This document shows, in pieces, positions 1-8,957 of a stretch of DNA of 64,000 nt. The stretch is from an uncultured Pelagibacteraceae bacterium. Lineage in GTDB: Bacteria; Pseudomonadota; Alphaproteobacteria; Pelagibacterales; Pelagibacteraceae. The position numbers were made by a program, and so were the translations under genes. A model generated the notes under the pieces. That model was not told the DNA's origin and did no database searches. It saw nothing but the letters and a program-made list of their open reading frames with translations. Numbering within the stretch: position 1 is the stretch's first letter; every line of letters starts with the position of its first letter. The stretch covers positions 1 to 64,000 of the forward strand of contig CACBGU010000006.1 in assembly GCA_902538885.1 (NCBI GenBank), written 5' to 3'.

Positions 1-1
1 T

Positions 2-334
2 GATGATCTTCCGTACTGGATAAAAAAAGGTACAAAAAAACAACTAATGATACCTTATACATTAGATAATAATGATATGAGATTTGCTACCAACCAAGGA
101 TTTAATTCTGGTGAACAATTTTACAATTATTTAAAAGACAGTTTCGATGCTCTTTACGAAGAGGGAAAATCCTCTCCAAAAATGATGTCAGTTGGTTTGC
201 ATTGCAGATTAATTGGAAGACCTGGTAGAATACAATCTCTCAAAAAATTTTTAAATTATATCTCAAAATTTAAAGATATTTGGATTTGTAGACGTTCGGA
301 CATAGCTAAATATTGGATTAAAAATTATAGTTAA
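2..334 (+). CDS. Polysaccharide deacetylase / PuuE-allantoinase-like protein, C-terminal part
   Basis: The reading frame is open from the left edge (position 2), so the gene begins outside the window; the first internal ATG at 47 is not its start. The visible 110 residues begin DDLPYWIKKGTKKQLM and continue with IPYTLDNNDMRF and a stretch ending in FKDIWICRRSDIAKYW. This matches the C-terminal end of the NodB-fold deacetylases related to PuuE (allantoinase-type), which ends with a helix after a W-x-C-R-R-x-D-I-A strand. The metal-binding half of the domain lies off the window, so the substrate (allantoin, polysaccharide or another amide) cannot be told. It converges on the next gene with a 9-bp gap. 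Confidence 0.7.
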   Translation, partial: DDLPYWIKKGTKKQLMIPYTLDNNDMRFATNQGFNSGEQFYNYLKDSFDALYEEGKSSPKMMSVGLHCRLIGRPGRIQSLKKFLNYISKFKDIWICRRSDIAKYWIKNYS

Positions 335-343
335 AAAATTTCT

Positions 344-670
344 TTATTGCTCAGCACTAATGGAAACATAGTGTGCAACAGCCTCAATTTCCTCTTCAGA
401 TAATATACCTTCCATTGCAGGCATTACCCCTATTCCATTTTTAACAGCCATAAGAGTTCTTTGAATATCAGGCCTGATTTCATTTAAATTTGGACCCACC
501 ATTGCATTAGATCCAGCATCGGAAAGCGTATGGCATGCAGCACAATTGCCTGCCTCAAGAAAAATTTCTTTTCCTTTATTAAATAATTCGTCTGCATTGG
601 CTTGAAAAATTGGAGAGAAACATATTAAAATTAATAATGCTCTCTTTAAATTTAAAAATAATTTTTTCAC
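344..670 (-). CDS. Small soluble c-type cytochrome (class I)
   Basis: A 108-residue protein with a hydrophobic N-terminal signal (about residues 5-22, cleavage likely after AQANA-like residues near 26). It is followed by one haem-attachment motif, C43-A-A-C46-H47, and a likely axial Met83 in GVMPAM. It should be a periplasmic monohaem electron carrier of the cytochrome c5/c6-like family (Cytochrome_CBB3-type fold). The start codon is GTG (670-668). Its redox partner is not in the window. It is divergent from the DUF1330 gene, with 43 bp between them holding both promoters. Family assignment is firm; physiological partner is unknown. Confidence 0.85.
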   Translation of the reverse strand: MKKLFLNLKRALLILICFSPIFQANADELFNKGKEIFLEAGNCAACHTLSDAGSNAMVGPNLNEIRPDIQRTLMAVKNGIGVMPAMEGILSEEEIEAVAHYVSISAEQ

Positions 671-713
671 ATAAATTTGGTATCATAATTAAAAAAATTT
701 AAAAAGGAGAATT

Positions 714-1001
714 ATGAAAGCTTATTGGATTGCGAATTATACTGAAATTAAAGACGACGAACGACTTAAAAAATATGCTGTTAAAGCTAAAGAAGCGGTT
801 GAAAAATATTCTGGGAAAATAATAGCCAGGAGTGCAAATAATGTAACTTTAGAAGGTAGAGAAATGGTAAGAGTAGCTCTTGCAGAATTTCCTGATATTG
901 AAACAGCAAAAAATTGTTACAATTCTGAGGAATATGTCGAGGCTAGAAAACATTTAGAAAATAATGCTACTAGAGAACACATAATTTTTGAGGGAATGTA
1001 A
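714..1001 (+). CDS. DUF1330 family protein
   Basis: A 95-residue protein that begins MKAYWIANYTEIKD and carries the alpha/beta-barrel ferredoxin-like pattern of DUF1330 (dimeric alpha-beta barrel superfamily), including the central RSANNVTLEGREMVRV strand and a CYNSEEYVEARKH segment. Members are small cytosolic proteins of unknown function, related in fold to EthD and antibiotic-biosynthesis monooxygenase domains. A strong Shine-Dalgarno, AAGGAGA at 704-710, lies just before the ATG and fixes the start. Complete length is normal for the family. No catalytic role is claimed. Confidence 0.8.
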   Translation: MKAYWIANYTEIKDDERLKKYAVKAKEAVEKYSGKIIARSANNVTLEGREMVRVALAEFPDIETAKNCYNSEEYVEARKHLENNATREHIIFEGM

Positions 1002-1013
1002 GCTAATAAAGGT

Positions 1014-1649
1014 TTAATACTGAATAGGTTCAGGATCTATACTTCTCCACAAATACCAAGTCGCTACAGAACAGTAAGGGGAAAACTTTTTGTTTAAATA
1101 TGTCACGTAACTTTCAGGTGGAAGATATTTTTTATTATAATTTTTTGAAATGGCTCTTAACAAACCAATATCTTGGATTGGCCAAATATTAGGACGATTA
1201 TAAGTAAATAATAAAATCATTTCTGCTGACCATCTTCCAATTTGTCTTAATTGAGACAGATAAATTATGGCATCTTCATCAGACATTTTTGAAATAAGTC
1301 TTGGATTAAACTCTTTACTTAATATTTTTTGGGCTAAACTTTTTATTCCTTTCACTTTCTGTCTGCTTAGACCACAACTTTTGAGCTGAATAGTAGACAG
1401 CTTGCTTACTATTTTTGGGTTAATTCTATTTTTGCATTTTTTCTTAAATTTTAAAAAAACTGAATTAGCAGCAGCTACACTAATTTGTTGTCCAATTATA
1501 CTTTTACAGAGAGAGAAAAAAACATCTTTTCTTGAAGTTAGCACTGTCTCTGAAGGGGATTTGTATTTTTTAATCAAAGAAGACATGGTTTTGTCTTTTT
1601 GAGATAAATATTTTTTTGCTTTATTCCAATATGATGGTGTTTTACTCAT
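1014..1649 (-). CDS. DNA-3-methyladenine glycosylase II (AlkA-like, HhH-GPD)
   Basis: A 211-residue base-excision repair enzyme of the HhH-GPD superfamily. Residues around IIGQQISVAAANSVF form the usual QQIS helix. A helix-hairpin-helix is seen at LRQIGRWSAEMIL, and the catalytic aspartate lies in WPIQDIGLLRAI, matching the family pattern. It lacks the N-terminal domain of E. coli AlkA, as in many short bacterial versions. It would excise alkylated purines such as 3-methyladenine. Its ATG overlaps the stop of the upstream EamA transporter gene by 8 bp, so the two are co-transcribed. Confidence 0.83.
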   Translation of the reverse strand: MSKTPSYWNKAKKYLSQKDKTMSSLIKKYKSPSETVLTSRKDVFFSLCKSIIGQQISVAAANSVFLKFKKKCKNRINPKIVSKLSTIQLKSCGLSRQKVKGIKSLAQKILSKEFNPRLISKMSDEDAIIYLSQLRQIGRWSAEMILLFTYNRPNIWPIQDIGLLRAISKNYNKKYLPPESYVTYLNKKFSPYCSVATWYLWRSIDPEPIQY

Positions 1650-2523
1650 GTCGTGAAACAGATAACTTTTTTTTCAAATACATTTCTCTTCTAAATATAA
1701 TTATAGATGAAACTATAACTAATAAGGCACCTAATAATGTTTTAGAAGTTGGTATTTCGTTCCAAATAAAATATCCAAATATTATAGCGAAGACTAATCC
1801 AAGATATTTTAAAGGGGAAACTAAACTTACTTCTGAGTATTTGTAAGATTGCGATAACCATAAATTTGCAAGACCACCTAATATACCAACCATTGATAAC
1901 AAAAATAAATCTAGTAAACTTGGTAAGATCCATCCCTGATAAAAAGATAAAAAACTTAAAAGCATTATCGAGAATGAAAAGAAAAAACTAATTAACCAAG
2001 CAGGCTCGGTTGATGATAATTTTCTTATAGCAATAGCAACGTAAGATAGACCTAAGCAAAAAATTATTGGATAAATATAATATAAATTTAAGGAGCTAAA
2101 ACCTGGTTCAGTGATGAAAATTATACCAACAAATCCTACTAAAACTGCCAACCATCGATAAATACCAACTTTTTCTTTTAATAAAAAAATTGAAAATATT
2201 GTTATAAATATTGGTGCTGCAAAAGAAATACTTACAACTGTTGCTAAAGGTAAATTTCTTAATGCTATAAATATAGAAACCAAAGCAATTAATCCTGCTA
2301 AACATCTTTTAAAATGAAGAAATGGTCTAGTTGTTTTATAAAAATCTAAATTTCTGTCTTTAGGAATAAGAAATAAAATAGGAATTATTCCACAAAATCC
2401 TCTGAAAAATAATACTTGTCCAACAGGATAATCATCAGACCATTTAACAATCACATCCATAAGTGAAAATGCACATACTGATATGAACATGTAAAAAAAG
2501 CCTAATTGATTTTTTGATAGCAT
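1642..2523 (-). CDS. EamA/DMT-family inner-membrane transporter
   Basis: A 293-residue, almost entirely hydrophobic protein with about ten predicted membrane helices in two EamA repeats. The first repeat has the typical CAFSLMDVIVKW start and a PLATVVSISFAAPIF segment; the second ends SPLKYLGLVFAIIFGYFIW. This is the drug/metabolite (RhaT/YdcZ-like) superfamily of 10-TM exporters. The substrate cannot be predicted from sequence. It is the first gene of a two-gene operon with the alkA-like gene, and is divergent from msrA with a 34-bp shared promoter space. Confidence 0.85.
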   Translation of the reverse strand: MLSKNQLGFFYMFISVCAFSLMDVIVKWSDDYPVGQVLFFRGFCGIIPILFLIPKDRNLDFYKTTRPFLHFKRCLAGLIALVSIFIALRNLPLATVVSISFAAPIFITIFSIFLLKEKVGIYRWLAVLVGFVGIIFITEPGFSSLNLYYIYPIIFCLGLSYVAIAIRKLSSTEPAWLISFFFSFSIMLLSFLSFYQGWILPSLLDLFLLSMVGILGGLANLWLSQSYKYSEVSLVSPLKYLGLVFAIIFGYFIWNEIPTSKTLLGALLVIVSSIIIFRREMYLKKKLSVSRHE

Positions 2524-2557
2524 ATGATTAACTTTAGATTAATTAAGTTAATTATCA

Positions 2558-3001
2558 ATGGAAATAGCAATTTTAGGATTAGGGTGTTTTTGGGGACCAG
2601 AAATTAAGTTTAGTAAACTTGATGGAGTTATAAAAACAGAGGTGGGTTATTGTGGAGGTCATAATGCTGAAACAAATTATAAAGAAGTATGCACAGGCAC
2701 AACAAATCATGCAGAAGTAGTAAAATTAGATTTTGATCCTAAAGTAATTTCTTACGAGAAAATTCTTGAATATTTTTTTGAAATTCATGATCCAACAACA
2801 TTAAATTCTCAAGGACCAGATTTCGGAACTCAATATAGAAGTGAAATATTTTATTTAAATGATCAGCAAAAAATTACTGCTGAAAAAATGATAGAAAAAG
2901 AAAACGTCAAATTATCAGGAAAAGTAGTAACAAAAACTTCTTTAGTTAAAAATTATTGCCCAGCTGAAGAGTATCATCAAAGATATTTGGAAAAAAGATA
3001 A
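2558..3001 (+). CDS. msrA: Peptide-methionine (S)-S-oxide reductase MsrA
   Basis: A 147-residue MsrA with the catalytic GCFWGPE motif (Cys10) very near the N-terminus. It also has the family blocks GYCGGHNAETNYKEVCTG, HAEVVKLDFDP and FFEIHDPTTLNSQGPDFGTQYRS. A C-terminal resolving cysteine lies in NYCPAEEYHQRY. It repairs Met-(S)-sulfoxide in proteins using thioredoxin. The length is at the short end of the family, with no N-terminal extension, which suits a cytosolic enzyme. It sits one base before the sulfurtransferase gene and heads a four-gene plus-strand run. Confidence 0.95.
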   Translation: MEIAILGLGCFWGPEIKFSKLDGVIKTEVGYCGGHNAETNYKEVCTGTTNHAEVVKLDFDPKVISYEKILEYFFEIHDPTTLNSQGPDFGTQYRSEIFYLNDQQKITAEKMIEKENVKLSGKVVTKTSLVKNYCPAEEYHQRYLEKR

Positions 3002-3002
3002 A

Positions 3003-3821
3003 ATGTCATTAGTTGATACAAGTTGGTTAGAAAATAATATTGATAAAGTAAAAATTATTGATTGCTCATGGCATATGCCTCAAACTCAAAGAAACGGTTT
3101 TGAGGAATATACAAAGGAACATATTCCAACTGCTATTTTTTTTGATTTAGATAAAAATTCTAAATTAGATACTGATTTACCACATATGCTTACTGACAGT
3201 AAATCTTGGGAAAAAATAATGAACAACATGGGTATAGAAAATAATGATCGAATAGTAGTTTATGATAACTCTGATGTTATTAGCTCTTGTAGATGTTGGT
3301 ACAATTTAATTTATTATGGACATGATCCTAAACTAGTTCATGTTCTAGATGGTGGATTAAAAAAATGGAAAAAAGAAAATAAATCTACAGATAACAAAAA
3401 AGTGATCACTCAAACCTCTAAGTACACATGTAAAGAAAATAAAGAACTTGTTAAAAATAAAAAACAAATAGATGAAAATATTGAAACAAGAAAATTTAAT
3501 GTTGTTGATGCAAGAAGTAGAGAAAGATTTGAAGGTAAAGTTGCAGAACCAAGGAAAGGTCTTAGAAGTGGTTCTATAAAAAATTCTTTTTGCCTGCCCT
3601 TTTCTGAATTAATTAATGAAGACCACACTTTCATTAGTAAAGACAAAATACTTGAAAAGTTTAAGTCATTTAAATTTGACCATGATAAAATCGTTGTATT
3701 TTCATGTGGTTCTGGGGTAACCGCAAGTGTTTTGGCACTAGCTTATTCTTTAATAAATGCTAAATATATGCCGACTATTTACGATGGCTCTTGGGCCGAA
3801 TACGGAAAAATTAACTTATGA
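3003..3821 (+). CDS. sseA: 3-mercaptopyruvate/thiosulfate sulfurtransferase (two rhodanese domains)
   Basis: A 272-residue protein with tandem rhodanese domains (about residues 1-125 and 155-272). The C-terminal active-site loop reads C235-G-S-G-V-T-A, the form typical of 3-mercaptopyruvate sulfurtransferases rather than the CRKGVT of thiosulfate rhodaneses. The N-terminal domain carries CRCWYNLIYYGH and an HVLDGGLKKW signature. It moves sulfane sulfur from mercaptopyruvate to an acceptor. It follows msrA with almost no gap and overlaps the next gene by an ATGA junction. Confidence 0.88.
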   Translation: MSLVDTSWLENNIDKVKIIDCSWHMPQTQRNGFEEYTKEHIPTAIFFDLDKNSKLDTDLPHMLTDSKSWEKIMNNMGIENNDRIVVYDNSDVISSCRCWYNLIYYGHDPKLVHVLDGGLKKWKKENKSTDNKKVITQTSKYTCKENKELVKNKKQIDENIETRKFNVVDARSRERFEGKVAEPRKGLRSGSIKNSFCLPFSELINEDHTFISKDKILEKFKSFKFDHDKIVVFSCGSGVTASVLALAYSLINAKYMPTIYDGSWAEYGKINL

Positions 3822-4813
3822 AAACATCTACCAAAATAACAAGTGTAGTAATTATTTTTTTTCTAATAATTGCAACAGTGATTATTGGAAGAACAATGAT
3901 CGGAAATCATTTCAAAAAAAAATTCAGTAAAAGACCACCTCCTGGAATAATAGTAACTACTACTCAAGAGAGAGTTTTTGAAAATATTGTGAGCACCTAT
4001 GGCACTGCAGCTCCAATTCAAACACAATCATTTAAAATTGAAAAATATGAAATATTAAAACCCATAAATTATAATCAAAAAGTTAAAAAAGGTGATGTAA
4101 TTGCTGAACTTAAAAATCGAAAAGTAATTGCTCAATTTGATGGTGTTATTGGAAAAAGAGAATTTTCGGAAGATATAGAGGTTTCAAAATCTTCAATATT
4201 GATAAATCTTGAAGATACTAGTTCAATATATTGTGATGTAGATATACCTGAAATTTTTGTACCATTTATTAAGGTTGGTCTACCAGTTGATATTAAATTT
4301 TCTGGTTATAAAAATAAAATTTATAAAGGCCAAGTTGATTCTTTTGCTAGCAGGATAAGTGAAGATACAAGAGCTTTGGCAACTAGAATTAAAATGGATA
4401 ATGCATCTGGTGAAATATTGCCTGGTTCATTTTTAGAGATATCTATTAAATATGACGTAAGAAATGGCTTAAGTGCTCCTGACACGAGCACAATTGTAGA
4501 AGGTGAAAATGTTTTTATTTATAAAGTAGATGAGAAAAATAAAGTCACAAAAACAAAAGTAATTATAGGTGATAGATACTTAGGTTTTGTAGAAATATTA
4601 GATGGATTAAATAATGGAGATAAAATTGTTGCAGAAGGAACGAAAAAAGTAAGACCGAATTTAACCATAAGACCAATTGATAAAGATGCTAAAAAACAGC
4701 AAGGAAATTCTAGTTGGGGTAAAAAAGATAAATCAAAAAAAGCTGAAGAGAAAAAAGGAAAATTTGATTGGTTGAAAAATATTTTTAAAAAATCAGATAA
4801 AGAGAAAAAATAA
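3818..4813 (+). CDS. RND efflux periplasmic adaptor (HlyD/AcrA-type membrane fusion protein)
   Basis: A 331-residue adaptor. It has an N-terminal signal-anchor (about residues 8-26), a short lipoyl-type segment (NYNQKVKKGDVIAELKNRK), beta-barrel strands, and a membrane-proximal domain with GDRYLGFVEILDGLNNGDKIV. The alpha-hairpin expected of tall adaptors is very short. The last 45 residues form a highly charged Lys-rich tail (KKDKSKKAEEKKGKF and onward), which is unusual. It joins the inner-membrane pump encoded 4 bp downstream. No outer-membrane channel gene is next to it. Confidence 0.88.
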   Translation: MKTSTKITSVVIIFFLIIATVIIGRTMIGNHFKKKFSKRPPPGIIVTTTQERVFENIVSTYGTAAPIQTQSFKIEKYEILKPINYNQKVKKGDVIAELKNRKVIAQFDGVIGKREFSEDIEVSKSSILINLEDTSSIYCDVDIPEIFVPFIKVGLPVDIKFSGYKNKIYKGQVDSFASRISEDTRALATRIKMDNASGEILPGSFLEISIKYDVRNGLSAPDTSTIVEGENVFIYKVDEKNKVTKTKVIIGDRYLGFVEILDGLNNGDKIVAEGTKKVRPNLTIRPIDKDAKKQQGNSSWGKKDKSKKAEEKKGKFDWLKNIFKKSDKEKK

Positions 4814-4817
4814 TTAA

Positions 4818-7800
4818 ATGTATATAACTGAAGTTAGTATTAAACGGCCTGTTGTTGCTTGGGTTATGTCTTTAATATTGATAATTTTTGGTATTTTTGT
4901 CTTTTTAGAATTACCAGTACGAGAACTTCCAGATGGTATACAGCCCCCAGTAGTTCAAGTTCAAACAGATTATAAATCTGCTTCTGCTGAAATCGTTGAT
5001 GAAGAAATAACTCAAAAATTAGAAGATGTAATTGGAGGTGCTGAAGGCATTAAAAATATTGACTCAAGTTCTTTAAATGGAAGAAGCAGGATAAATATTC
5101 AATTTAATACAGACATTGATTTAGATGATGCTGCTAATGATATTAGAGAAAGGGTTGCAAGAGTTGTTGATAATTTACCAAGTGAGTCAAACCCTCCTCA
5201 AATTTTAAAACAAGCAGCAGGCTTTACAACTACAATGTGGGTAGCTTTATCATCTCCAACTTGGAATGATTTGGATCTTGGAGATTATGCTGAAAGATAT
5301 CTAATAGATGCATTCTCAAGTGTACCAAACGTAGGTCGAATTTTAGTTGGTGGATTAAGAGAGCTTAGTGTTAGAGTTTGGATAGATCCAATAAAATTAG
5401 CTGCAAATAATCTTTCAATTCAAGAAGTTGAAAGAGCTCTTAGAAATGAGAATATAAACCTTCCAGCTGGAACCTTAGAAGCAAATAACAAAGACTTAAC
5501 TTTAAACATTGATAAATCCTATTCTAATATTGATACTATTAAACAGTTGCCACTTAAGAAAAATAAAGAAAAAGTTATCATTTTATCTGATGTAGCTAAT
5601 ATAGAGTTTGGACCTGTTTCAGAAAAAACTTTATTTAAAGCACAAAGAAAAAATGCAGTAAATTTAAAAACTGTTGGTATTGGTATTTATGCTAAAAGTG
5701 GTGCATCAACAGTAGAGCTTTCTAAACAAATAAAAACTAAAATCAAAGAACTTAACAAGTCCTTGCCAGATGGATTAAAATTAGAAATAGCGTTTAACAG
5801 AGCAACATACATTGGTGCTGCAATAGAAGAAGTATATAAAAGTTTAGTAATTGCATTTGTATTAGTTGTTTTAATTATTTATCTTTTTTTAGGTAACCTT
5901 AAAGCAGTAATAGTTCCTGCGGTTGCTTTACCAGTTAGTCTTATTGGATCATTTCTAGGGTTATATATATTTGATCTATCAATTAATATTTTTGTATTAC
6001 TAAGTTTTATTCTAGCAATTGGTATAATCACTGATGACTCTGTGATCATGACTGATGCGATCTATACAAGAATTGAAAATGGTGAAACACCTTTAGTAGC
6101 TGCTTACAAGGGTTCTAAACAAATTACATTTGCAATTATTGCAACGACTTTAATTCTTATAGCAGTATTTTTACCTTTAATTTTTATTAAAGGAATATCA
6201 GGAACCTTGTTTAAAGAAACAGCAATAGCCCTATCTTTTTCAATTGTTGTATCTTCTTTTGTAGCATTAACATTATCTCCAATGCTAGGAAGTAAATTTT
6301 TAAACAAAAAAGAAAAAATTAATTTCTTTGTAAAAAAATTTAATAATGGATTTAAATCTTTTACAGGATTTTATGTAAACTCCCTCAAATATTGGGTGAA
6401 TAAACAAAAAACTATTTCGATATTTATAATTTTAATTATTGCTGCTTCAGCTTATTTGTTTAGTTTTTCCAAAAAAGAATTGATACCAATTGAAGATAGG
6501 GGTGCTTATTTAATTATCGGGTCAACTGATGAAGGAAGTTCATTTGAATATACCCAAGAAAAAGCACAAATAATTGAAGGAAGAATATTAAAATTATTAC
6601 AGGCAGAAGATAGTCCATATGCAAGACTAATCATGAGAGTTCCTGGTTTTGGAAGATCTGCAACTTCTTATAATAGTTTTATAATTATTGCATTACTTGA
6701 TGAATGGAAAAATAGAGAAAAAAGTAGTCAAATAATATTAAGAGAAGCTATTGGACAAGTGGTTTCTGTACCTGAAACTTTTGCATTTCCAATTTCTCCA
6801 CAATCAATAAGAGTATCTAGTTATAATAAGCCTGTTCAAATGGTCATATATGGATCTAGCTATGAGGAACTTGAAGAAATTCAAAATAGTGTTCTGCGAG
6901 AACTTAGAAAAAATAGAAATATGTCTCGAATAGAGAGTGACTACACAAAAAACAAGCCCGAAGTAAAATTAATCACAAATAAAAATCGAGCAAATGACTT
7001 AGGTGTGTCTACTGAAAATATTGGAAGAACCCTTGAGACGCTTTATGGAGGAAAAAGAGTAACAACTTTTAGTAAAGAGGGAAGAGAATACCCAATTATT
7101 TTGCAGCAATATTTAGCAGACAGAAGAGATAAAGATGGGTTATCAAAAATTTTTGTTAGATCTGAAACAACTGGTAAACTTGTGTCTGTTGCAAGTTTAG
7201 TTGAATTTAAAGAAAAAGGCACTGCTGAAGCACTTCCAAGATATAATCGTCAAAGAGCTGTTACAATTTCTGCTGCACTTGCAGAAGATTACACTCTAAC
7301 AGAAGCAATAAAATACCTTGAAGATGTCATGATTAGAGTTGCTCCTCAAAATCAGATCACTTGGAAAGGAAAATCTGAAGAGTTAAAAGAAACAACAAAT
7401 GAAATATATTTAATTTTTGCTCTTGCTTTGTTAACTGCTTATTTAGTTATGGCAGCAACATTTAACTCTTTTGTTCATCCGTTTATTATTATTTTAACAG
7501 TTCCATTAGCTGTATTTGGTGGCTTAGTATTTATTTTATTTTTAAATAGTTCGGTAAATATTTTCTCTCAAATCGCTTTAATAATACTTATTGGTATATC
7601 CACAAAGAATAGTATTTTAATTGTAGACTATACAAACCAAATAAGAACTACTGGTGTTAAAATCCAGGATGCTATAATTAAAGCTTGCCAACTAAGAATT
7701 CGACCAATCATAATGACCTCACTTAGTACAATGATAGCAATGCTTCCATTAGTTATTGGAAATATTGGCCCAGGTGCAGGTGAAGGATCTAGATTAGCTG

Positions 7801-7940
7801 TGGGTTCTACAATTTTAGGAGGAATGATTATTTCAACCTTCTTTACTTTATATGTAACTCCAACAATGTATTTGGCTCTTGCAAAAAATACTAAGCGAAT
7901 TGATGCTGTTGATATTGAATTAAAAAAACAGCTAAATTAA
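4818..7940 (+). CDS. RND-family efflux pump permease (AcrB/MexB-like)
   Basis: A 1040-residue, full-length RND pump: twelve membrane helices in two repeats, each with a large periplasmic porter domain. The proton-relay aspartates are visible as D406-D407 in GIITDDSVIM, and the partner lysine in ISTKNSILIVDY of the second half. It exports hydrophobic compounds or fatty-acid-like molecules using the proton gradient; the substrate is not deducible. It is translationally close to the adaptor. Its stop codon overlaps that of the convergent transglycosylase gene by a shared TTAA. Confidence 0.92.
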   Translation: MYITEVSIKRPVVAWVMSLILIIFGIFVFLELPVRELPDGIQPPVVQVQTDYKSASAEIVDEEITQKLEDVIGGAEGIKNIDSSSLNGRSRINIQFNTDIDLDDAANDIRERVARVVDNLPSESNPPQILKQAAGFTTTMWVALSSPTWNDLDLGDYAERYLIDAFSSVPNVGRILVGGLRELSVRVWIDPIKLAANNLSIQEVERALRNENINLPAGTLEANNKDLTLNIDKSYSNIDTIKQLPLKKNKEKVIILSDVANIEFGPVSEKTLFKAQRKNAVNLKTVGIGIYAKSGASTVELSKQIKTKIKELNKSLPDGLKLEIAFNRATYIGAAIEEVYKSLVIAFVLVVLIIYLFLGNLKAVIVPAVALPVSLIGSFLGLYIFDLSINIFVLLSFILAIGIITDDSVIMTDAIYTRIENGETPLVAAYKGSKQITFAIIATTLILIAVFLPLIFIKGISGTLFKETAIALSFSIVVSSFVALTLSPMLGSKFLNKKEKINFFVKKFNNGFKSFTGFYVNSLKYWVNKQKTISIFIILIIAASAYLFSFSKKELIPIEDRGAYLIIGSTDEGSSFEYTQEKAQIIEGRILKLLQAEDSPYARLIMRVPGFGRSATSYNSFIIIALLDEWKNREKSSQIILREAIGQVVSVPETFAFPISPQSIRVSSYNKPVQMVIYGSSYEELEEIQNSVLRELRKNRNMSRIESDYTKNKPEVKLITNKNRANDLGVSTENIGRTLETLYGGKRVTTFSKEGREYPIILQQYLADRRDKDGLSKIFVRSETTGKLVSVASLVEFKEKGTAEALPRYNRQRAVTISAALAEDYTLTEAIKYLEDVMIRVAPQNQITWKGKSEELKETTNEIYLIFALALLTAYLVMAATFNSFVHPFIIILTVPLAVFGGLVFILFLNSSVNIFSQIALIILIGISTKNSILIVDYTNQIRTTGVKIQDAIIKACQLRIRPIIMTSLSTMIAMLPLVIGNIGPGAGEGSRLAVGSTILGGMIISTFFTLYVTPTMYLALAKNTKRIDAVDIELKKQLN

Positions 7941-8536
7941 AAAATAATATATTTTGACGTTGATAAAGAATTTTTACATTCTGTTAATTGTTGCTTATAA
8001 ATATTTGATTGTTTCTCCACTCGTTTGGCTAAATTAATAACTTTTTTATTATTTTTATAATTTTTATAGTTACCCCACCCTTCATGATAAGCAATATACT
8101 GCTTGAAAGCATCTTTTTTTGAAACTTTTAAAATTTTTTCAGTTTTATTAGTATACCAACCAATAAAATCTACACTGTCTTTAAATCTTGTCCTGGCAGC
8201 AAATTTATTCCCAGTTTCTTGCTTGTATTGTTTCCATGTTCCTTTTACAGCCTGTGAATACCCGAAAGAACTTGATGGTCTCTTATAGGGCACTACTTTA
8301 AATAGTTTCTGTCTAGGAGGTTTTGCTAGCCAGTCAAAACTGGACTCCATTTTTATAATTGCAAGCTGTAAATAAACTGGAGTTCCCCATTTTTTTTCAG
8401 TTTTTTTCGCGTGTTTGTACCACATGTATCTTTCATTAAATATAGAGCAACTATTCGAAGTATTTTTTGGAATCGATGAACATCCTGTAATCCAAAAAAA
8501 TATTGTAATTAAAAAATAAATATTAAATATTCTCAT
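7937..8536 (-). CDS. Lytic transglycosylase-like lipoprotein (SLT domain)
   Basis: A 199-residue protein with an N-terminal lipoprotein signal ending in a TGCSS lipobox (Cys19 expected to be lipidated). An SLT/lysozyme-like domain follows: the catalytic glutamate is likely in AIIKMESSFDW, followed by SSSFGYSQAVKGTWKQY (the SxGxxQ-type segment) and a C-terminal AYHEGWGNY. It would cleave glycan strands of peptidoglycan from the periplasmic face of a membrane. Its start overlaps the VanZ-like gene by 14 bp, so the two form an operon. Confidence 0.82.
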   Translation of the reverse strand: MRIFNIYFLITIFFWITGCSSIPKNTSNSCSIFNERYMWYKHAKKTEKKWGTPVYLQLAIIKMESSFDWLAKPPRQKLFKVVPYKRPSSSFGYSQAVKGTWKQYKQETGNKFAARTRFKDSVDFIGWYTNKTEKILKVSKKDAFKQYIAYHEGWGNYKNYKNNKKVINLAKRVEKQSNIYKQQLTECKNSLSTSKYIIF

Positions 8537-8909
8537 CTTTTTTAAAAAAATATTTTAAAAATATAGAAATAATTACACCTAATAAATTTCCAAATAAATC
8601 AGAGAATTCAAAACCTCTATTTGGAATAATCATATGAAAAAGCTCTAATATTATAGATAAAAAAATTAGGTAAATACTTAAAATTTTAAATTGTTTTTTT
8701 TTTCCAAAAGTTAAAAAGCCTACAAAAGAAAGAATGAAAAAAGAATATAGATGATTTGTTGAAATAATAAAATCAGGAGTAATCTCTGGATGTTTATAAA
8801 TATTATTATTTATTAAAAGCCCCAATATGCTCCCTGGAAACAAATAAATAAAAATTAAAACAAGATTGAGTGAATAAAATATAAATTTATATTTTAAAAA
8901 AAAATTCAT
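8523..8909 (-). CDS. VanZ-like small membrane protein
   Basis: About 128 residues with three to four membrane helices. The conserved end ELFHMIIPNRGFEFSDLFGNLLG is the recognisable VanZ-like pattern (acidic and Pro-x-R residues before a last helix). The start was set at ATG 8909; the frame also opens at a TTG at 8936, which would add nine residues (MINKTTIFI) before a natural membrane-protein start. VanZ-like proteins are of uncertain function; in some Firmicutes they affect teicoplanin sensitivity. Nothing here suggests a glycopeptide role. It is divergent from gpmA. Confidence 0.72.
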   Translation of the reverse strand: MNFFLKYKFIFYSLNLVLIFIYLFPGSILGLLINNNIYKHPEITPDFIISTNHLYSFFILSFVGFLTFGKKKQFKILSIYLIFLSIILELFHMIIPNRGFEFSDLFGNLLGVIISIFLKYFFKKDENI

Positions 8910-8957
8910 TATAAATATTGTAGTTTTATTTATCAAATTGATCTAAAAGATAAACAA

